Below, piece after piece: positions 22,646-34,400 of a stretch of 64,000 nucleotides of DNA; the stretch's first letter is position 1; each line of letters begins with the position of its first letter. Source of the stretch: Naumovozyma dairenensis CBS 421 (taxonomy: Eukaryota > Ascomycota > Saccharomycetes > Saccharomycetales > Saccharomycetaceae). Under the pieces are notes generated by a model. That model ran no database searches, had not been told where the DNA came from, and saw only the letters and a list, made by a program, of their open reading frames with translations. Both the position numbers and the translations under genes were made by a program. The stretch is taken from positions 496,001 through 560,000 of the forward strand of contig NC_016479.1 in NCBI RefSeq assembly GCF_000227115.2, given 5' to 3'.

Positions 22646-23866
22646 CTATCTCCTTATATTTAATGTGCCACTTCTGAATGGTTTATAACTATTGTATTGT
22701 TTATAATTTCCCGAAGGACCATTATTTCTTTTATTAGAGGGAGCAGAGCCATATCGCGAACCTTCCATACCATTCATAACATTTGATATATTCTGGTTGT
22801 TGCGTGGGAAAGCTAACGGATGTTGTTGCTGATTCCTTTGTGCGATTCCATTGTTCTGGTTTTTATTTCTATCTCTTCTGTTACTTCGATTAGCGTTATT
22901 ATTATTATTATTATTTCCTTGAGAATGTCTACTTCTTTTACTATCATTTCTATCGCCCGTATTATCGTGTCTCTTGCGCTTTTTTGAATTCGATTTATTA
23001 TTTCTATTATTATTATCATCATCATAAAGAGCATCATCGAACTCATAATCATTATAATCAAAATCTTGATTATAATTTTGATTGTAATTCTGGTTATCAT
23101 TTTGTGTATAATTTTGACCATAATTGTAATCATAGTCATTACCATAATACGAATTGTTTCTTTTTTGGAGATATTTATCTAATTTATCAAAATATTCTCT
23201 CTTCATATCTTCTTTCAAATTCTCACCAGAAAATGCACTACCATCTTCATTAGGTACCCTTGACGACCTACGTTCTGGACAATCATCACCAAAATGACCA
23301 TTTACACCACAATTATAACAATATATTCTCTCTATTGGTAATTTTTGTTTCTTTTCATTATTATCATCTTGTTGCTGCGATGAATCATCCCTTAACAAAT
23401 AAACTCTCCATATATTTGGACATCTATCTCTAGCGTGCCTCTTACTATTACACAAAGTACAATAAACTTTCTTCCACTTATGAGGACATTGCGATCTATA
23501 ATGTCCGTTTTCATTACAATTAGCACATTTAATAGCCTTTGGACAGTGTTGTGAATAATGATCATCCATAGATCCACAATACGTACAAATAACATGAGGA
23601 CAATCTCTCTTAAAATGACCTCTTTGTGAGCAATTATTACATTTTGGTTCTGCTTCCTTTATCCCGTTAGCTTCATCGTCTATACCAAAATAACGACCAT
23701 GACCTCTTAATGTCCTGAGAGTCTCAGGATCTTCGTCTACTTCTTCGATCGTAGGAGCTTGTATCTTTGGTTTCTCGTTGTCTGGTACGGATGAACCTGT
23801 GGTGTCTTGGATGAACGGAAGAGTATCATCCATAGTCTCCACTTCTGAAAGCATCGATGTTGACAT
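22646..23866 (-). CDS. AIR1: Zinc-knuckle RNA-binding subunit of the TRAMP complex
   Basis: Air1/Air2 link the poly(A) polymerases Trf4/Trf5 to RNA and the helicase Mtr4 in nuclear RNA surveillance. The ATG at 23866 gives 406 residues (S. cerevisiae Air1 360). The frame is open upstream to a TTG that has no homologous sequence. Five CCHC zinc knuckles follow in order at about 76-89, 94-108, 114-127, 136-149 and 183-196. The N-terminal MSTSMLSEVET and the TLRGHGRYFGI motif match Air1. The C-terminal third is Asn/Tyr/Asp-rich low complexity, including repeated NYNQ-type units, and then basic. Next to THS1 it corresponds to AIR1 (YIL079C) by position, though AIR2 is the other duplicate. Confidence 0.93.
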   Translation of the reverse strand: MSTSMLSEVETMDDTLPFIQDTTGSSVPDNEKPKIQAPTIEEVDEDPETLRTLRGHGRYFGIDDEANGIKEAEPKCNNCSQRGHFKRDCPHVICTYCGSMDDHYSQHCPKAIKCANCNENGHYRSQCPHKWKKVYCTLCNSKRHARDRCPNIWRVYLLRDDSSQQQDDNNEKKQKLPIERIYCYNCGVNGHFGDDCPERRSSRVPNEDGSAFSGENLKEDMKREYFDKLDKYLQKRNNSYYGNDYDYNYGQNYTQNDNQNYNQNYNQDFDYNDYEFDDALYDDDNNNRNNKSNSKKRKRHDNTGDRNDSKRSRHSQGNNNNNNNANRSNRRDRNKNQNNGIAQRNQQQHPLAFPRNNQNISNVMNGMEGSRYGSAPSNKRNNGPSGNYKQYNSYKPFRSGTLNIRR

Positions 23867-24503
23867 TTTTGGCTTGAGAATATATAATGTTTTATCTTTA
23901 TCCTCTCTTAGATGGTGGAACAAATGACAGTTCAAACTGATTATGTTTCACTACTGTGTGTGTTTGACTGATATATAAGTCACTAATAACTCATCGCTGT
24001 TTACTGACTACATGATACTCTTTTAAAAAAGCTGTGTAAATTTTTCAGTTTTCTACAAATTGCACTGCACTGCACCGCGAGTTGCGACAATAAGAAAGAA
24101 CTAAGGAAGTACGTATAGTTACTCGCCCAACTTTTTTGATAAAACCATTGCACTTTTATAGAGAAGAGGTGATAAATGATCAAACACTAGGATGATTGTT
24201 TGGTTTACCGTAGTAATCATAATATATGAAGACTTAATTTATAACTTTCCTACTAAATAATAGTCTGTCAACATGCAGCAATGGGATGAGGAATGTGTCA
24301 TTTCTAAGATCACCTCGCACGACTGCATCAAAGATGAAATTTGGAAAAGTTTTTCAAAAAAATGTCTCTCGAGATACCAGTCGTCTACAAATATGTATGT
24401 AAATTGAACAGCTTTACAAGTAAATGATATAGTTCATCATTTTACTAATTAAGTAGGAGGTACTCTGTTATTCCACAAATCGACCATCCTATCCTCTCTT
24501 ACG
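23867..24503. promoter_or_regulatory. Divergent promoter of AIR1 and THS1
   Basis: This is 637 bp of AT-rich divergent promoter DNA. No gene or confident factor site is recognised. Confidence 0.5.
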
Positions 24504-26696
24504 ATGACTGACCAAGTAGCGGAACAAGTTAAAAACTTGTCTGTTGATGAAGCTCCAAAGAAACAAAAGAAATCCAAGCAACAACAACTATACTTAGATC
24601 CAGAACCACAATTCATTGAAGAAAGAATCCAATTATTCGAAACTTTGAAAAAACAATATGATGAAAAAGTCGCATCCATGAAACGTGTCCCATTGAAGAT
24701 CGTCCTTAAGGATGGTGCCGTCAAGGAAGCTACCTCTTGGGAAACCACACCAATGGATATCGCTCGCGGTATCTCCAAATCATTAGCTGATAACGTATGT
24801 ATCGCTAAAGTTAATGGCCAATTATGGGATTTGGATAGACCATTCGAAGGTGACGTTGCTGATGAAGAAATTAAATTGCAATTATTGGATTTTGATTCTG
24901 ATGAAGGTAAGAAAGTTTTCTGGCATTCATCCGCTCACGTTCTTGGTGAAGCTTGTGAATGTAATTTAGGTGCTCATATTTGTCTTGGTCCTCCAACTGA
25001 TGACGGGTTCTTTTATGAGTTCGCTGTCAGAGATAGTTTGAAAGATCCAAAAGAATGTGAAGAAAGAACCGTTTCTCAAGCAGATTTCCCTAATTTAGAA
25101 GGTGTCGCTAAGAATGTTATTAAGCAAAAGCAAAAATTCGAAAGATTAGTGATGACTAAGGAAGACTTGTTAAAGATGTTTCATTATTCTAAATATAAAA
25201 CATATTTGGTTCAAACCAAAATCCCAGATGGTGGTTCCACTACCGTTTACCGTTGTGGTAAATTGATCGATTTATGTGTTGGTCCACATATCCCACATAC
25301 TGGCCGTATTAAGGCTTTCAAATTATTAAAGAACTCTTCCTGTTATTTCTTAGGAGAAGCTGACAATGATTCTTTACAAAGAGTTTATGGTGTTTCTTTC
25401 CCAGATAAGAAATTAATGGATGCTCATTTGAAATTCTTGGCTGAAGCTTCCATGAGAGATCATAGAAAACTTGGTAGAGAACAAGAATTGTTCATATTTA
25501 ACGAAATGTCTCCGGGTTCTGCCTTCTGGTTACCTCACGGTACTAGAATTTACAACACATTAGTTGATTTATTGAGGACTGAATACCGTAAGAGAGGTTA
25601 CGATGAAGTTATCACTCCAAATATGTTTAATTCTAAATTATGGGAAACTTCCGGTCATTGGGCTAACTATAAAGAAAATATGTTCAGTTTTGAGGTCGAA
25701 AAGGAAACTTTCGGTTTGAAACCAATGAATTGTCCGGGTCATTGTTTAATGTTCAAGTCAAGAGAACGTTCCTATAGAGAATTACCATGGAGAGTTGCCG
25801 ATTTTGGTGTCATCCATAGAAACGAATTCTCAGGTGCTTTATCTGGTTTGACTCGTGTTAGAAGATTCCAACAAGATGATGCTCATATTTTCTGTACATC
25901 TGATCAAATTGAAAGCGAAATTGAAAACATTTTCGATTTCTTGAAATTTGTTTACGGTGTCTTTGGTTTCGAATTTAAAATGGAATTATCAACAAGACCT
26001 GAAAAATACGTTGGTGAAATTGAAACATGGAATGGTGCTGAAGCTAAACTAGAATCAGCTTTGAAGAAATGGGGTGGTAATTGGGAAGTTAACCCCGGTG
26101 ATGGTGCCTTCTATGGTCCAAAAATTGATATTATGATTTCCGATGCGCTAAGAAGATGGCATCAATGTGCTACCATCCAATTAGATTTCCAACTACCAAG
26201 TAGATTCGAATTGGAATTCAAGTCTAAGGATGGTAAGTCTGAAGATGGTAAAGATTTAGAAGGTTATGAAAGACCAGTCATGATTCATCGTGCTATCTTG
26301 GGTTCCGTTGAAAGAATGACTGCTATCTTAACTGAACATTTTGCTGGTAAATGGCCATTCTGGTTATCTCCACGTCAAGTTCTTGTTGTTCCAGTCGGTG
26401 TTAAATACCAAGATTACGCTCAAGAGGTTCGTGATCAATTACATAATGCTGGTTTCTACGCCGATGTTGATTTAACTGGTAACACCTTACAAAAGAAGGT
26501 TAGAAACGGTCAAATGTTGAAATATAATTTCATTTTTATCGTAGGTGAACAAGAAATGAACGAAAAATCCGTTAATATTAGAAACAGAGATATTATGGAA
26601 CAACAAGGGAAGAATGCTACGGTTGTTGTATCTACTGTTATCGAACAATTAAAGGATTTGAAAGAGTCAAAAAGAGGTGACAATGCATTGATCTAG
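24504..26696 (+). CDS. THS1: Cytoplasmic threonyl-tRNA synthetase
   Basis: The enzyme attaches Thr to tRNA-Thr in the cytosol. It has 730 residues (S. cerevisiae 734). After a Lys-rich N-terminal extension come a TGS domain (about 66-128), the editing domain with its [10 protein letters not shown] histidine motif (from about 143), and the class II catalytic core. Motif 2 is seen as [16 protein letters not shown] followed by [13 protein letters not shown], and the zinc-site Cys is in MNCPGHC. Motif 3 is in [13 protein letters not shown]. The anticodon-binding domain runs to the end ([19 protein letters not shown]). The absence of a mitochondrial presequence and the length indicate the cytoplasmic enzyme. 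It is divergent from AIR1 as at YIL079C-YIL078W. Strong codon bias fits high expression. Confidence 0.99.
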   Translation: MTDQVAEQVKNLSVDEAPKKQKKSKQQQLYLDPEPQFIEERIQLFETLKKQYDEKVASMKRVPLKIVLKDGAVKEATSWETTPMDIARGISKSLADNVCIAKVNGQLWDLDRPFEGDVADEEIKLQLLDFDSDEGKKVFWHSSAHVLGEACECNLGAHICLGPPTDDGFFYEFAVRDSLKDPKECEERTVSQADFPNLEGVAKNVIKQKQKFERLVMTKEDLLKMFHYSKYKTYLVQTKIPDGGSTTVYRCGKLIDLCVGPHIPHTGRIKAFKLLKNSSCYFLGEADNDSLQRVYGVSFPDKKLMDAHLKFLAEASMRDHRKLGREQELFIFNEMSPGSAFWLPHGTRIYNTLVDLLRTEYRKRGYDEVITPNMFNSKLWETSGHWANYKENMFSFEVEKETFGLKPMNCPGHCLMFKSRERSYRELPWRVADFGVIHRNEFSGALSGLTRVRRFQQDDAHIFCTSDQIESEIENIFDFLKFVYGVFGFEFKMELSTRPEKYVGEIETWNGAEAKLESALKKWGGNWEVNPGDGAFYGPKIDIMISDALRRWHQCATIQLDFQLPSRFELEFKSKDGKSEDGKDLEGYERPVMIHRAILGSVERMTAILTEHFAGKWPFWLSPRQVLVVPVGVKYQDYAQEVRDQLHNAGFYADVDLTGNTLQKKVRNGQMLKYNFIFIVGEQEMNEKSVNIRNRDIMEQQGKNATVVVSTVIEQLKDLKESKRGDNALI

Positions 26697-27018
26697 ATAT
26701 TTTCTATGAGGGCCTTACATGTATAAGTATTTTATTATTTCCAAATTAAAATTGAATAGTTTTATAAGTAAAATTAATTAATGTCATTATTATGATTACC
26801 CAAGAACGTGTTGAGAATATATCTCGTAGTTGAAGGATGATACTTCAATTAGATACTACAGATAGGAAAATATGAATACTAGAAAGAGGTTGAAAGGAAT
26901 ATATACATAAGTAGGTCATGTAATATTTCTAATTAGCAAAGAATTAATAAATAATGGTGATGTTATAGAATATGAATGTGCGTTTTGTTTTTCCGTTGTC
27001 GATATGAGCTGATCGGTT
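26697..27018. other. THS1-RCI37 convergent intergenic region
   Basis: This is 322 bp of AT-rich convergent 3' sequence with nothing else visible. Confidence 0.6.
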
Positions 27019-28008
27019 CTAATTTCCACCATTTCTCTCTTCTTCTAATAGTTTGTCGAACTCATTCTGTGTTGGATGGTTCAGAGGGATCGAAGAATCG
27101 AGCGGTGCTGCTTCCGCAGATCTGGGTGAAAAGATATCATTTTCGTCATTAAAATTAGGAATATCCGATGCATCTTTAGTTTCTCCCCTTCTCACTCTAT
27201 CCCACGACGAGGGTGTGGTATCTTGTTGACGGACATGTTCCCATGACGATTGCGAATTTCTCGTCTGTGTTTCTTGCGCATTACTGTTGGTAGGATTTGC
27301 TTGTTCAAGGGTAGCTACAGTACCCGTTGGATCCTTATCTTTGTGCTTAGGAAATCTTTTGGAATATAAACCCATGGGGTCTCTCTGATGCATAAATGGT
27401 GAAACCGAGTCCAACCCGTTTGTAAATTCTTTTAGTTGCTGCATTTTAACCTTTGGGTCAGGAAACTTTCTCGATGGATCATGATACGTGACATAAAAGT
27501 AACTTCTCCATCTAGAAGCTGAGCCATTTTTCAAGAGAGTCATCATTTCATAGACTTTCTGATCCCGAGTTTTATGTTCCTGTGCAACCAATTCTTCTTG
27601 ATTCTGTTGCAGATTATCACCGTATTTGTCTCCACTTGTTTCTACATTAGGCACGTAATCGAGCAAATTTAATTGATACTTATACATGAGATTACTTGCC
27701 AGTTGGCCACTAAATGCCATCGCGATTAACCCAAGTATGAAGTTCCTTGGTACTTTAATACCTTTCATGACTCCCGTTGTGTAATGACGATATGCAAAGG
27801 GAGTTATAAATACAGCACCAAAGCCTAGCCATCCAGCAAATAATTGAGTTCTTCCAATTATTTTATATTTTTGGTAGAGATCTAGCCTATCTTCTCGATC
27901 CAACTTTTCGTCCTTTTCATGGAAGGCAATTGCCGCATCGTAAGCTTTTTGAAACCATGGATTATTCAAGGGGGATCTGTCAGGATTCTTTTTGACTTCT
28001 CCGTTCAT
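27019..28008 (-). CDS. RCI37: Mitochondrial respiratory-complex-interacting protein Rci37 (YIL077C)
   Basis: This is a 329-residue protein with two predicted membrane segments at about 56-76 (LFAGWLGFGAVFITPFAY) and 89-110 (FILGLIAMAFSGQLASNLMY). It has a charged N-terminus and a long hydrophilic tail with repeats of SSWEHVRQ/SSWDRVRRG. S. cerevisiae YIL077C (320 aa) is a mitochondrial protein reported to interact with respiratory complexes; its exact function is unclear. The call rests on the gene's place between THS1 and SEC28, similar length and membrane layout. No classical presequence is obvious. Confidence 0.85.
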   Translation of the reverse strand: MNGEVKKNPDRSPLNNPWFQKAYDAAIAFHEKDEKLDREDRLDLYQKYKIIGRTQLFAGWLGFGAVFITPFAYRHYTTGVMKGIKVPRNFILGLIAMAFSGQLASNLMYKYQLNLLDYVPNVETSGDKYGDNLQQNQEELVAQEHKTRDQKVYEMMTLLKNGSASRWRSYFYVTYHDPSRKFPDPKVKMQQLKEFTNGLDSVSPFMHQRDPMGLYSKRFPKHKDKDPTGTVATLEQANPTNSNAQETQTRNSQSSWEHVRQQDTTPSSWDRVRRGETKDASDIPNFNDENDIFSPRSAEAAPLDSSIPLNHPTQNEFDKLLEEERNGGN

Positions 28009-28345
28009 GCTTGGGTATTCCGCAAATATATGGCTCGATAATTATTTTTTTGAAGTGCTAAAAATGTAGTCTGATTTGAGCAATAAATTATGATAGATCT
28101 TCTAGCAACTGAGATGTTCTGTTATGGTTTCTATTCCTCGATCATCATCACCTTAAACTGAGACTTACCCTTTAATTAGTCTATTTCTCCTCGTATTGCG
28201 TTCAATTGAGGAAGCGAGGGCGTATTCTAGAAAATATTTCAAGAACGGAATTAAACAAGATTATAAAGTTAAGATACAAATAGTTTTCTGAAGACTAGAA
28301 GACAGAAGGTAACTAAGCTCAAAGTCTATAGCTGTGTCAATCAAG
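28009..28345. promoter_or_regulatory. Divergent promoter of RCI37 and SEC28
   Basis: This is 337 bp of divergent promoter DNA in which I see no recognisable site. The GTG at 28334 is in frame with SEC28 but not a likely start. Confidence 0.5.
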
Positions 28346-29233
28346 ATGGACTATTTTACTATTAAACAATCTTACTACGCTGGTGATTATCCTCAAGTTC
28401 TGAAAGAAATTGAAGGAATTGAAAACCCTGAAAATGATGACACGTTATCTTTTTACAAACTAAAGTCTCAATTGGTTCTAAACAAATACACAGAAGATGA
28501 ATCTAGCTTATTAGGAGCTACTTTTGCTCTTTATAGTGATTTTTTGACTTCTAGAGATATTAAGAAGTTAGAAAATTCCGTATCTGTGGAAACTTCAGGC
28601 CTATATGAACTGAATCTATTAGCATGTGCTCAAGCTATACTAGGTGATTACGAAGAAAGTTTGGCTACATGTTTTAAAGGGATTGAACGAGATGATTCAA
28701 TAGGTAATGTTGAATTGATTCTTTTGGCTGTCCAAGTTGCCTTATTGAATGATCAACCATCCATGGCCTCATCAGCTCTTGAAAATTATGTCAGTGCTAA
28801 TCAAGATGCAATTACGAGTGACGTTGAGTTGATAATTAATTTAGCTGAAGCATATATTAAATTCTACACCACTAAGGATGTTGCAAGTTCAAATTTCTAT
28901 TATTTCGAAGAATTGGCACAAACTTTCCCAACCTGGAAAACTCAATTGGGATTATTAAACTCTCATTTACAACAAAGAAATATTGAAGAAGCTGAAGATA
29001 TTGTTCGTTTACTTGAATCTGACTTTTATTGTGCTCAAGCAGATATTTGTGCATCATATAAGGAACATTTGCTTGCCAACAAAATCACCCTTTCGATTAT
29101 GCAAGGTAAAGATAATACTAACGAATTAAGAGCTGAGTTAGCTAAGGTTAATCCAAAACATACCTTCGTTAAATCTAATGATGCGTTGAATGCCAAATTT
29201 AATGACTTGGTTATCAAGTACAGCTCAAACTAA
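28346..29233 (+). CDS. SEC28: Epsilon subunit of COPI coatomer
   Basis: This is the epsilon-COP subunit of coatomer, which coats Golgi-to-ER vesicles and stabilises alpha-COP (Ret1). The ATG at 28346 gives 295 residues (S. cerevisiae 296) starting MDYFTIKQSYYAGDYPQ. The fold is a TPR-like helical solenoid, with conserved stretches such as AQAILGDYEESLATC, ILLAVQVALLNDQPS and YYFEELAQTFPTWKTQLG plus LLNSHLQQRNIEEAEDI. It follows the YIL078W-YIL077C-YIL076W order. Confidence 0.96.
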   Translation: MDYFTIKQSYYAGDYPQVLKEIEGIENPENDDTLSFYKLKSQLVLNKYTEDESSLLGATFALYSDFLTSRDIKKLENSVSVETSGLYELNLLACAQAILGDYEESLATCFKGIERDDSIGNVELILLAVQVALLNDQPSMASSALENYVSANQDAITSDVELIINLAEAYIKFYTTKDVASSNFYYFEELAQTFPTWKTQLGLLNSHLQQRNIEEAEDIVRLLESDFYCAQADICASYKEHLLANKITLSIMQGKDNTNELRAELAKVNPKHTFVKSNDALNAKFNDLVIKYSSN

Positions 29234-29505
29234 GGAAATGAAATAAAGAAAGTGGCTTCAGGATAGACGATATATACCATATAGGAACTATTATATAATA
29301 TACATTTTGACAAGATAAAAGACAACTCTTCGACAGCAATACGGGATTGAAGCCATGCAACTCTCCATGTATATCTTATACATATATAATCTATATATAA
29401 TCTGGGTGATAGGGTATATTCGCACTGCATATAAGAAGTATCGATTTTCATCATCACAGTTCTTGCCGTTCAATACTTCACACATAAGTCCATTATTGTA
29501 TTGAT

Positions 29506-30915
29506 TTAGTATAATAATCTGATAGAGATTTTGGCTGATGTTTGGTTTAATTCATCATAAATGTTCTTAATATCACTTTGATTAACTTGTGAGATATCAG
29601 CTATCAAATAAGCAATATCACCGTTAGAATCTGAAAATTGCTTTTCGATATTATGACTACTTAAAATATTATTAACAGTTTTCAACACACCGGGGACGTT
29701 ACGATGAATGTATAAGACACGTACTGTATTTTCTTGATCGAAATCCAACGATCTCAATGAGACTTCAGGGAAGTTGACAGAACCGACTGAATTACCTTCA
29801 TTGATGTATTTAGATAATGAATGAGCCACTTCGATACCAATCGCACTTTGTGCTTCTTCAGTGGATCCACCGATATGTGGAGTCAAGATAACATTTGGTA
29901 ATGAGACCAATTGTGAAGTCCAAGAATTTAAGTCATCATTATACGTGTTAGCACCATTTTTACCAGGTTCATTTGGATACACATCCAACGCAGCACCTGC
30001 AATTTTGCCTGCTTGCATAGCTTGCACAAGAGCTGGAATATCGACAACAGTACCTCTTGAAGCATTTATGACGTATGCACCATCTTTCATAGCTGCAAAT
30101 TGAGGGAAAGATAGCATGTTTTTCGTTTCTGAAGTTTCTGGAACATGTAAACTAACAAAATCTGATTTGTTCAATAATTCATCCAAGGTAGAAACCTGTT
30201 TGGCGGTACCTAATGCCATAATAGTAACAATATCATAATATATAACATGCATACCCATTGCTTCAGCCAAAACAGATAATTGAGACCCAATATGACCATA
30301 ACCGATAATCCCTAATGTCTTACCTCTAATTTCCCAACATCTAGCAGAAACTTTATTCCATGTACCTGTATGTAATTCAATGGATCTATCACCAAGTTGC
30401 CTTGCTAGACTGATAATTTCCGCAATAACTAATTCAGCCACAGATCTAGAGTTTGAGAATGGAGAGTTGAAGACAGCAACACCCATATTGGCAGCGTAGT
30501 CAAGATCTACTTGATTAGTACCAATACAGAAACAACCGATGACAACTAAGTTTCTAGCATGTTGTAGAACATTTGCAGTTAATTTAGTCTTAGATCTAAT
30601 ACCAATGGCGTGCACATCTTTAATTTTTTCAATGAGATCTTCTTCAGGTAGAGATGATTTGTAGAAATCCACTTGATAACCTTGTTCTTTGAATATTTGA
30701 ATTGCAGCAGTATTGACATTTTCTAATAACAAGATTTTGATGTCACCAGTCGAGAAGGGTTTAAGAGCTTTAGATTGTTTCGAGGTACTTAAACGACGGG
30801 GTAGTGTGTTCATAAATGATTGAGTAGGTGAAGTGGAAACTATACCTGGAGAACCAGACATGTTAATAGCTTTCTGGAAGGAATTCTGTAAGCAATTGAT
30901 ATCTTGGGCTGACAT
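29506..30915 (-). CDS. SER33: 3-phosphoglycerate dehydrogenase, serine biosynthesis
   Basis: This enzyme oxidises 3-phosphoglycerate to 3-phosphohydroxypyruvate using NAD+, the first step of serine synthesis. It has 469 residues, the same as S. cerevisiae Ser33/Ser3. The Rossmann motif IIGYGHIGSQ lies at about 203-212 and the family His in ILTPHIGGSTEEAQ. Substrate-loop residues appear in NSPFSNSRSVAELV. A C-terminal ACT domain ends KISIRLLY, which allows serine feedback. The N-terminal extension with SPTQSFMNTLPRR is specific to fungal enzymes. SER3 is the duplicate; neighbours (SEC28, SPO22) indicate the SER33 (YIL074C) position. Confidence 0.97.
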   Translation of the reverse strand: MSAQDINCLQNSFQKAINMSGSPGIVSTSPTQSFMNTLPRRLSTSKQSKALKPFSTGDIKILLLENVNTAAIQIFKEQGYQVDFYKSSLPEEDLIEKIKDVHAIGIRSKTKLTANVLQHARNLVVIGCFCIGTNQVDLDYAANMGVAVFNSPFSNSRSVAELVIAEIISLARQLGDRSIELHTGTWNKVSARCWEIRGKTLGIIGYGHIGSQLSVLAEAMGMHVIYYDIVTIMALGTAKQVSTLDELLNKSDFVSLHVPETSETKNMLSFPQFAAMKDGAYVINASRGTVVDIPALVQAMQAGKIAGAALDVYPNEPGKNGANTYNDDLNSWTSQLVSLPNVILTPHIGGSTEEAQSAIGIEVAHSLSKYINEGNSVGSVNFPEVSLRSLDFDQENTVRVLYIHRNVPGVLKTVNNILSSHNIEKQFSDSNGDIAYLIADISQVNQSDIKNIYDELNQTSAKISIRLLY

Positions 30916-31489
30916 TATTTTTTTATCACGTTCCTGCTGTTTTGATTACTGAAAAAAACTATTAGTATTGGCTACAAACTCAAAACAATAGAAAAGGCCA
31001 ACCTTTAATAGAGTTTATTTATAAACCTTTCGAAAGCTATAGGTTTCACTGAACAATTGACAAATGAATCTGACGCCCCTACTAAATCGGATCAAACGAC
31101 TCACTTTACATAGATTTGAAATTTCAGCGTCAAACGGGAAAAAACGTCAAAAACTAAAAATTGTGGCTTTCCCATTAAGAACTCTAAGAAATGGATGTAA
31201 CAGACAACATTAAAACCACGTGGCGAAATTAGGTAAACTACTGACAAAGAGCATTATAAATTAGTTATAGCTATGTATTTATAAGCAGCTATATGGCCTC
31301 CAAAAGGAAGTAAACAGAATAGATTTAATGTTACATTTGTTTTAATGTCACCTATTTGAATTATCTGAGCAAATTTGCAACAACTAATAAAAGACGATCA
31401 TTTACAATTATTTATTATTTACAACTATGCTAAAATAACTACTACGCACTATAGGGCCATCGTTCACTACGAAGAAGCAGCCTAATTGT
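30916..31489. promoter_or_regulatory. SER33 promoter and SPO22 3' region
   Basis: This is 574 bp. A CGACTCA at about 31098-31104 is one base off the Gcn4 core. No gene is seen. Confidence 0.45.
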
Positions 31490-34400
31490 CTAGTTATTTG
31501 GTTCTTCAGCAATTAAGTCGGGAGATAAATCGGTTGCAGTTGTTAAAGACAACCACAAGTCTTGAAATTTTTCTTGCAAACCTCTATTTATTAAACTGGC
31601 CCATTTGATGGATGTTCTACACCAAGCTACTCCATTCTTCTTGTCTTCCTTTATCATCATATTAACGCCTTGATTCCAACAAAGGGTCGCGACACCTTCA
31701 AGTACTTGCATAATTTGTTCATCATTCCCATTCGTCATTCGCACATTGGTCTTAATCACAACGAAGATATTTTCCACTAAATCAATAGCAATTATATGTT
31801 CATTATTCAAACAGGTTTCTAGATAAATATTAAGCCAGGAGCAAAGCGTTAAATCATCGACGATGGTATTCCCGATATTTCGTTTTAATATTACATAAAT
31901 AACTTCTAGAAACATTCCCTTTGGGAGATCTTTTCGGTCCAGTGTTATATTAAATAAAGCCGTATCTATTTCAGAATTATTGATCGACTGTGCTTTGTTT
32001 ACAATTTCTAAAATTTTCTGACGATCCCTCGTACATAGGGCAATTTCGTAGCTTAGTTGTAGACTATCTAACAGACATTCAGTTATTTTCTTCTCGTCCT
32101 CTTTAGTACTTGCATCTTTGTAATTGGGATTACTTTTTTCCTTGACGATATCTTGAGTTAATTCAGTCACTTTCAACTCAACTTCTTTCAATTCTTTAAT
32201 GTTAGATCCCTTGATCTTGTTCTTCATTACAACAAGAGTTAAGATCTTGCACCTAAATTGCCAGTATCGGTAATGAAACATTTTCGGGAAGGTAAATTCA
32301 TGTAACGGCACCAAATCAATCAGATCACAGGATAATCGGGCAAAAGGTATAAGATCATAATTGATATTATCTTCATTTAGGCATTTACTAGTCACATTGT
32401 ATGCAATTGAAGAAAACCATTCAACTTCATCAATTGAAACGCTATCTGTAGATGAAGTATCGAAATTTAACCTTAATTGATTCTTTAAACGTATTTTCTG
32501 AAGATATTCGTATGCTCTCCATATTAAACCGTACATCGTGTCTAAATAAGTTTGAAATTTGGCAACGCCATTCTCTTCTGATAATTTTAATATCATTTGC
32601 AATGTATACCTTAAAAGGCTTAAAGTCGGAACCGACCAAGTTGAATATTGTTTCTCTGTAAATTCTTTATTATTCAGTTTCTCAAAAATTAATGAAATAG
32701 CCCTTATAGCTAAATCAGTTGACCTCTTACATTCGGAAACTCCCAAGATAAGCGCATCCATGGAGTTTTCATGGTCAGAAATTTGGATCTTTTTCAAGCA
32801 TTGGAAAGCCGATTCTATATTATCTCGTTTCAAATAAACTTTTAAGATTAATAGTTGTGTTAAGGGAAATTCCTTTTCTGCTATTTCCATTTCTTCATAT
32901 ATCTGTTCCACGATTGCAAAGTCTTCGATATTAATATAAGCTCCTTGTAAGGCTCTTTGTATCTTACCTTTATCACTATAACCATGGGAAAGAAAATTTC
33001 TTAAGGAAAGACGATAAAACTTTATTGCTAGCTCATAATTTTCCTGTTTTTCTTGTTTCTTTCCGCTATTCCAAAGTAAAGTGATAATGCTGGATAATGT
33101 TGGCTTTGATAGATTGTTTACAAGTATCCTTTCTAAAGCATTGCAAAAGGGTTCCAGACTTTCAATAATCTCTTGGCTATTCAGGGTATTGGACTGTGTA
33201 GTAAGGAAGAATCGCAATAGAATAAGTTTTTCTAACCAATTCTGTTCCGTTTTGACATCTATTTTATTCATAACGATGTAATCAAGACATAGAATACCTA
33301 ATCGAGAGCTCCTCGAGCAAAAGTCCTTGATTGAACCAACAACGGCATCAAAATTTGTTATAATACTCACAGACATTATCATCCTCATTATAATCTCCTC
33401 GATCTGTTCAGAGTTGCTTGGGCCTGGTTTCTTTTTTTGAAGCTGTATAGCTAGTAAGAACGATTCAATTTTTCTAGGGAATTCATTTTGTAACATTTCT
33501 AAGTATTTTTCAGATTCTGAGACATAGTTCAAATTTTCTTCATTTACTTCGATAAGAATATTCGCTAAAAATAGCAAAATTGAAAACTTTAAGTTGTTAT
33601 AATCAGTCTGCAATTTTAATGCTGGCAGTGGCATTTCCAAATAAGAATGAGCCAACTTCAGGAAATATATGATCTCATTTTTGCAATCATTGCTACTTTC
33701 CTCTTTGTTTTTATTGACATTCATGTGATCGTTAAGAGATATTGTGGCATTATAGATGATTCTTGAAAGTTCCATTACAGTTTCTGCATCGAGATGTTCA
33801 ATGACCTCTTGATTATTGAATTTCGATTCATAAATTTTGGCAGTTTCTAAATTACCATCCTTTAACGCCAATTGGAAATTTAATAAAAAAAATTCGAATT
33901 TTAATTTTTCCAAATCTTTGGCAACTTCTAAATCCCCTTTTATTGAAGGATTGTCGGATTCAGCAGTCAACACCCTTAAATATTTATCACCTTGGTCCTG
34001 GATTTTCTCAATTAATTGTATCCATTGATGATCCATTATGCATTTTAAAGTGTTTATTAAACATTTAAATGTTCTTACTTTTGTTTTATAACCATTCAGT
34101 AATGATTGTAAATTGTTGGAAGATCTGTTATCACTATTTTTAGTAGATAATGGAATCAAAGCATCATGAACACTAAATAAGATAGTGGCGAAGAATTTAC
34201 AGTGACAAAACAGTAATTTTTTCTCATCATTATTTTCCGTTCTGATTGCGATTGTAGATGAATTCCAAAGACTTGATGCCGAATTCTCTAACTTTAAAAT
34301 CAATTCTTCATCCAGCAGAACTTCACTTGTTCGAAATGTCCTCTCGTACCTTTCTGCAATGGGACAGAGTACATCAATTTTATTTGTTAATGGCGATAAT